A DNA stretch of 64,000 bases from Trichuris trichiura (taxonomy: Eukaryota > Nematoda > Enoplea > Trichinellida > Trichuridae). Positions 63,268 to 64,000 of this stretch are shown piece by piece. The notes under the pieces were generated by a model, which was not told the origin of the DNA, made no database searches, and was given only the letters and a program-made list of their open reading frames with translations. A program made the translations under genes and the position numbers. Within the stretch, counting starts at the first letter, position 1. Each line of letters opens with the position of its first letter. The stretch spans positions 2,306,001 through 2,370,000 of the forward strand of contig JBAJFE010000042.1 of the NCBI GenBank assembly GCA_037903355.1, written 5' to 3'.

Positions 63268-63275
63268 TTTTTATA
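63268..63275 (-). promoter_or_regulatory. TATA box of MIG-18-like paralogue 2
   Basis: The minus strand reads CTTCTATAAAAACTTTCTA, 64 bp before ATG 63204, matching the box of paralogue 1. The shared AACAATGGGTCAACAAGCGA block lies upstream at about 63330-63349. Confidence 0.65.
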
Positions 63276-63349
63276 GAAGTCTGTTTGCAGTTGGTGAGAC
63301 AAAACGGTTCACTCAATTTGCCGAAAAGGTACTTCGCTTGTTGACCCAT

Positions 63350-64000
63350 TGTTTTGCGCCTATCAAAAATTCCTGTAGCTTTTCTGCTCAGTTTAAAATG
63401 CAGTAGGTGTTAATTGAAATGCGAATACTGAACCTTTACGTACTTTGCATATGCAATCAGATGCGTTGGGAAGATTTTCAAGATAGAAGTATCCATTGTC
63501 TTCGACGTGATTTATTCATGCAGACTTTCTACGTGATGAGCATCGTGTGCTTTACTGAAGCTCGTTAGCTATTGCGTCGAAGGTAGAACATTTATGGCTT
63601 ATAGCACAAGAGATATTCGGCATATTAGAAGGCAGTTATTTTTGGCTAAAATACCTCAAATCTTTTTGAAAGTTTCTCACCGTTGTAAATTCACGTTCGA
63701 GAGCCTCTGTTATTCTGTGAGAAAACACGATAGCATACGAAATAACGTCCTGAGGAGTACTAATGGATACAGTTTTGTGATTTTGCGTTCGAACATGAGC
63801 TGCTCTGATTCTATAAAGTTTCATTGATTTTGAAAGCTAGTTCGTTCCTGCTGAAGTTATTCAGTATGAGTTCTTAATCGCTGCATTGCAACGATTGGCC
63901 AGTAAATGATGCCACCATTCATTAGGTAATGATATAACATTAACTGAACTTTGTAAGGGCCTTTCCACATTTCATAATTTTGAACAAGGTTGACGCTTTT
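63350..64000. other. Right edge, no gene recognised
   Basis: Beyond the MIG-18-like promoter only short frames occur (63594-63827 plus). Nothing is supported. Confidence 0.3.

Overview
The window reads as nematode nuclear DNA. It holds a canonical major sperm protein gene, a second MSP-domain gene, short GT-AG introns (mostly about 36-100 nt), nematode-style serpentine receptors, and secreted proteins built from MIG-18-like fibronectin-I-type repeats. Gene structure and repeat content suggest an early-branching (Dorylaimia, Trichuris/Trichinella-like) nematode, but that placement is inference. No bacterial operons, CRISPR arrays, rRNA or tRNA genes were seen.

Layout. 0-3.3 kb: the 3' seven exons of a mitochondrial complex III core protein 2 gene (UQCRC2-like) and an intronless MSP-domain gene. 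3.96-5.8 kb: a 5'-truncated Penelope-like retroelement (PLE1: reverse transcriptase plus GIY-YIG endonuclease) with 12-bp target-site duplications. 6.5-9.2 kb: importin-13. 9.7-13.8 kb: a second, older PLE (PLE2) bounded by 14-bp duplications and interrupted near its 3' end by a 1.2-kb TIR/TA element. 15.0-15.8 kb: phosphomevalonate kinase. 16.8-19.6 kb: inverted-repeat elements. 19.9-25.8 kb: a 17-exon exocyst SEC6/EXOC3 gene whose one long intron is filled by nested repeats. 27.3-27.6 kb: MSP. 30.2-31.9 kb: a ten-exon septin of the SEPT6/8/11 group. 34.1-40.6 kb and 50.3-53.6 kb: two paralogous seven-transmembrane receptor genes, each of two exons split at the same phase-1 site in the first intracellular loop by a long repeat-bearing intron. 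41-49.6 kb: a repeat-rich, gene-poor tract with hammerhead-bearing insertions and a decayed Ty3/Gypsy integrase. 57.5-63.3 kb: two facing paralogues of a secreted MIG-18-like protein, flanking RPS15.

The unexplained layer is the mobile DNA. At least nine places carry a complete or decayed hammerhead-ribozyme core (CUGANGA, paired stem II, GAAA), several followed by a shared 3' tail (AACGGGAC...TCCGTA). Several tail-bearing insertions are bounded by 12-14 bp target duplications: PLE1, a 182-bp palindrome at 33.3 kb folded exactly on hammerhead stem II, a 527-bp copy at 41.2 kb, a 196-bp palindrome at 46.2 kb, and a 35-bp tail-only insertion at 48.6 kb. This looks like one retrotransposition machinery mobilising very small, often snap-back, hammerhead-tail RNAs.

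Exon structures below were derived by eye from splice signals, reading phase and remembered family alignments, without database searches.
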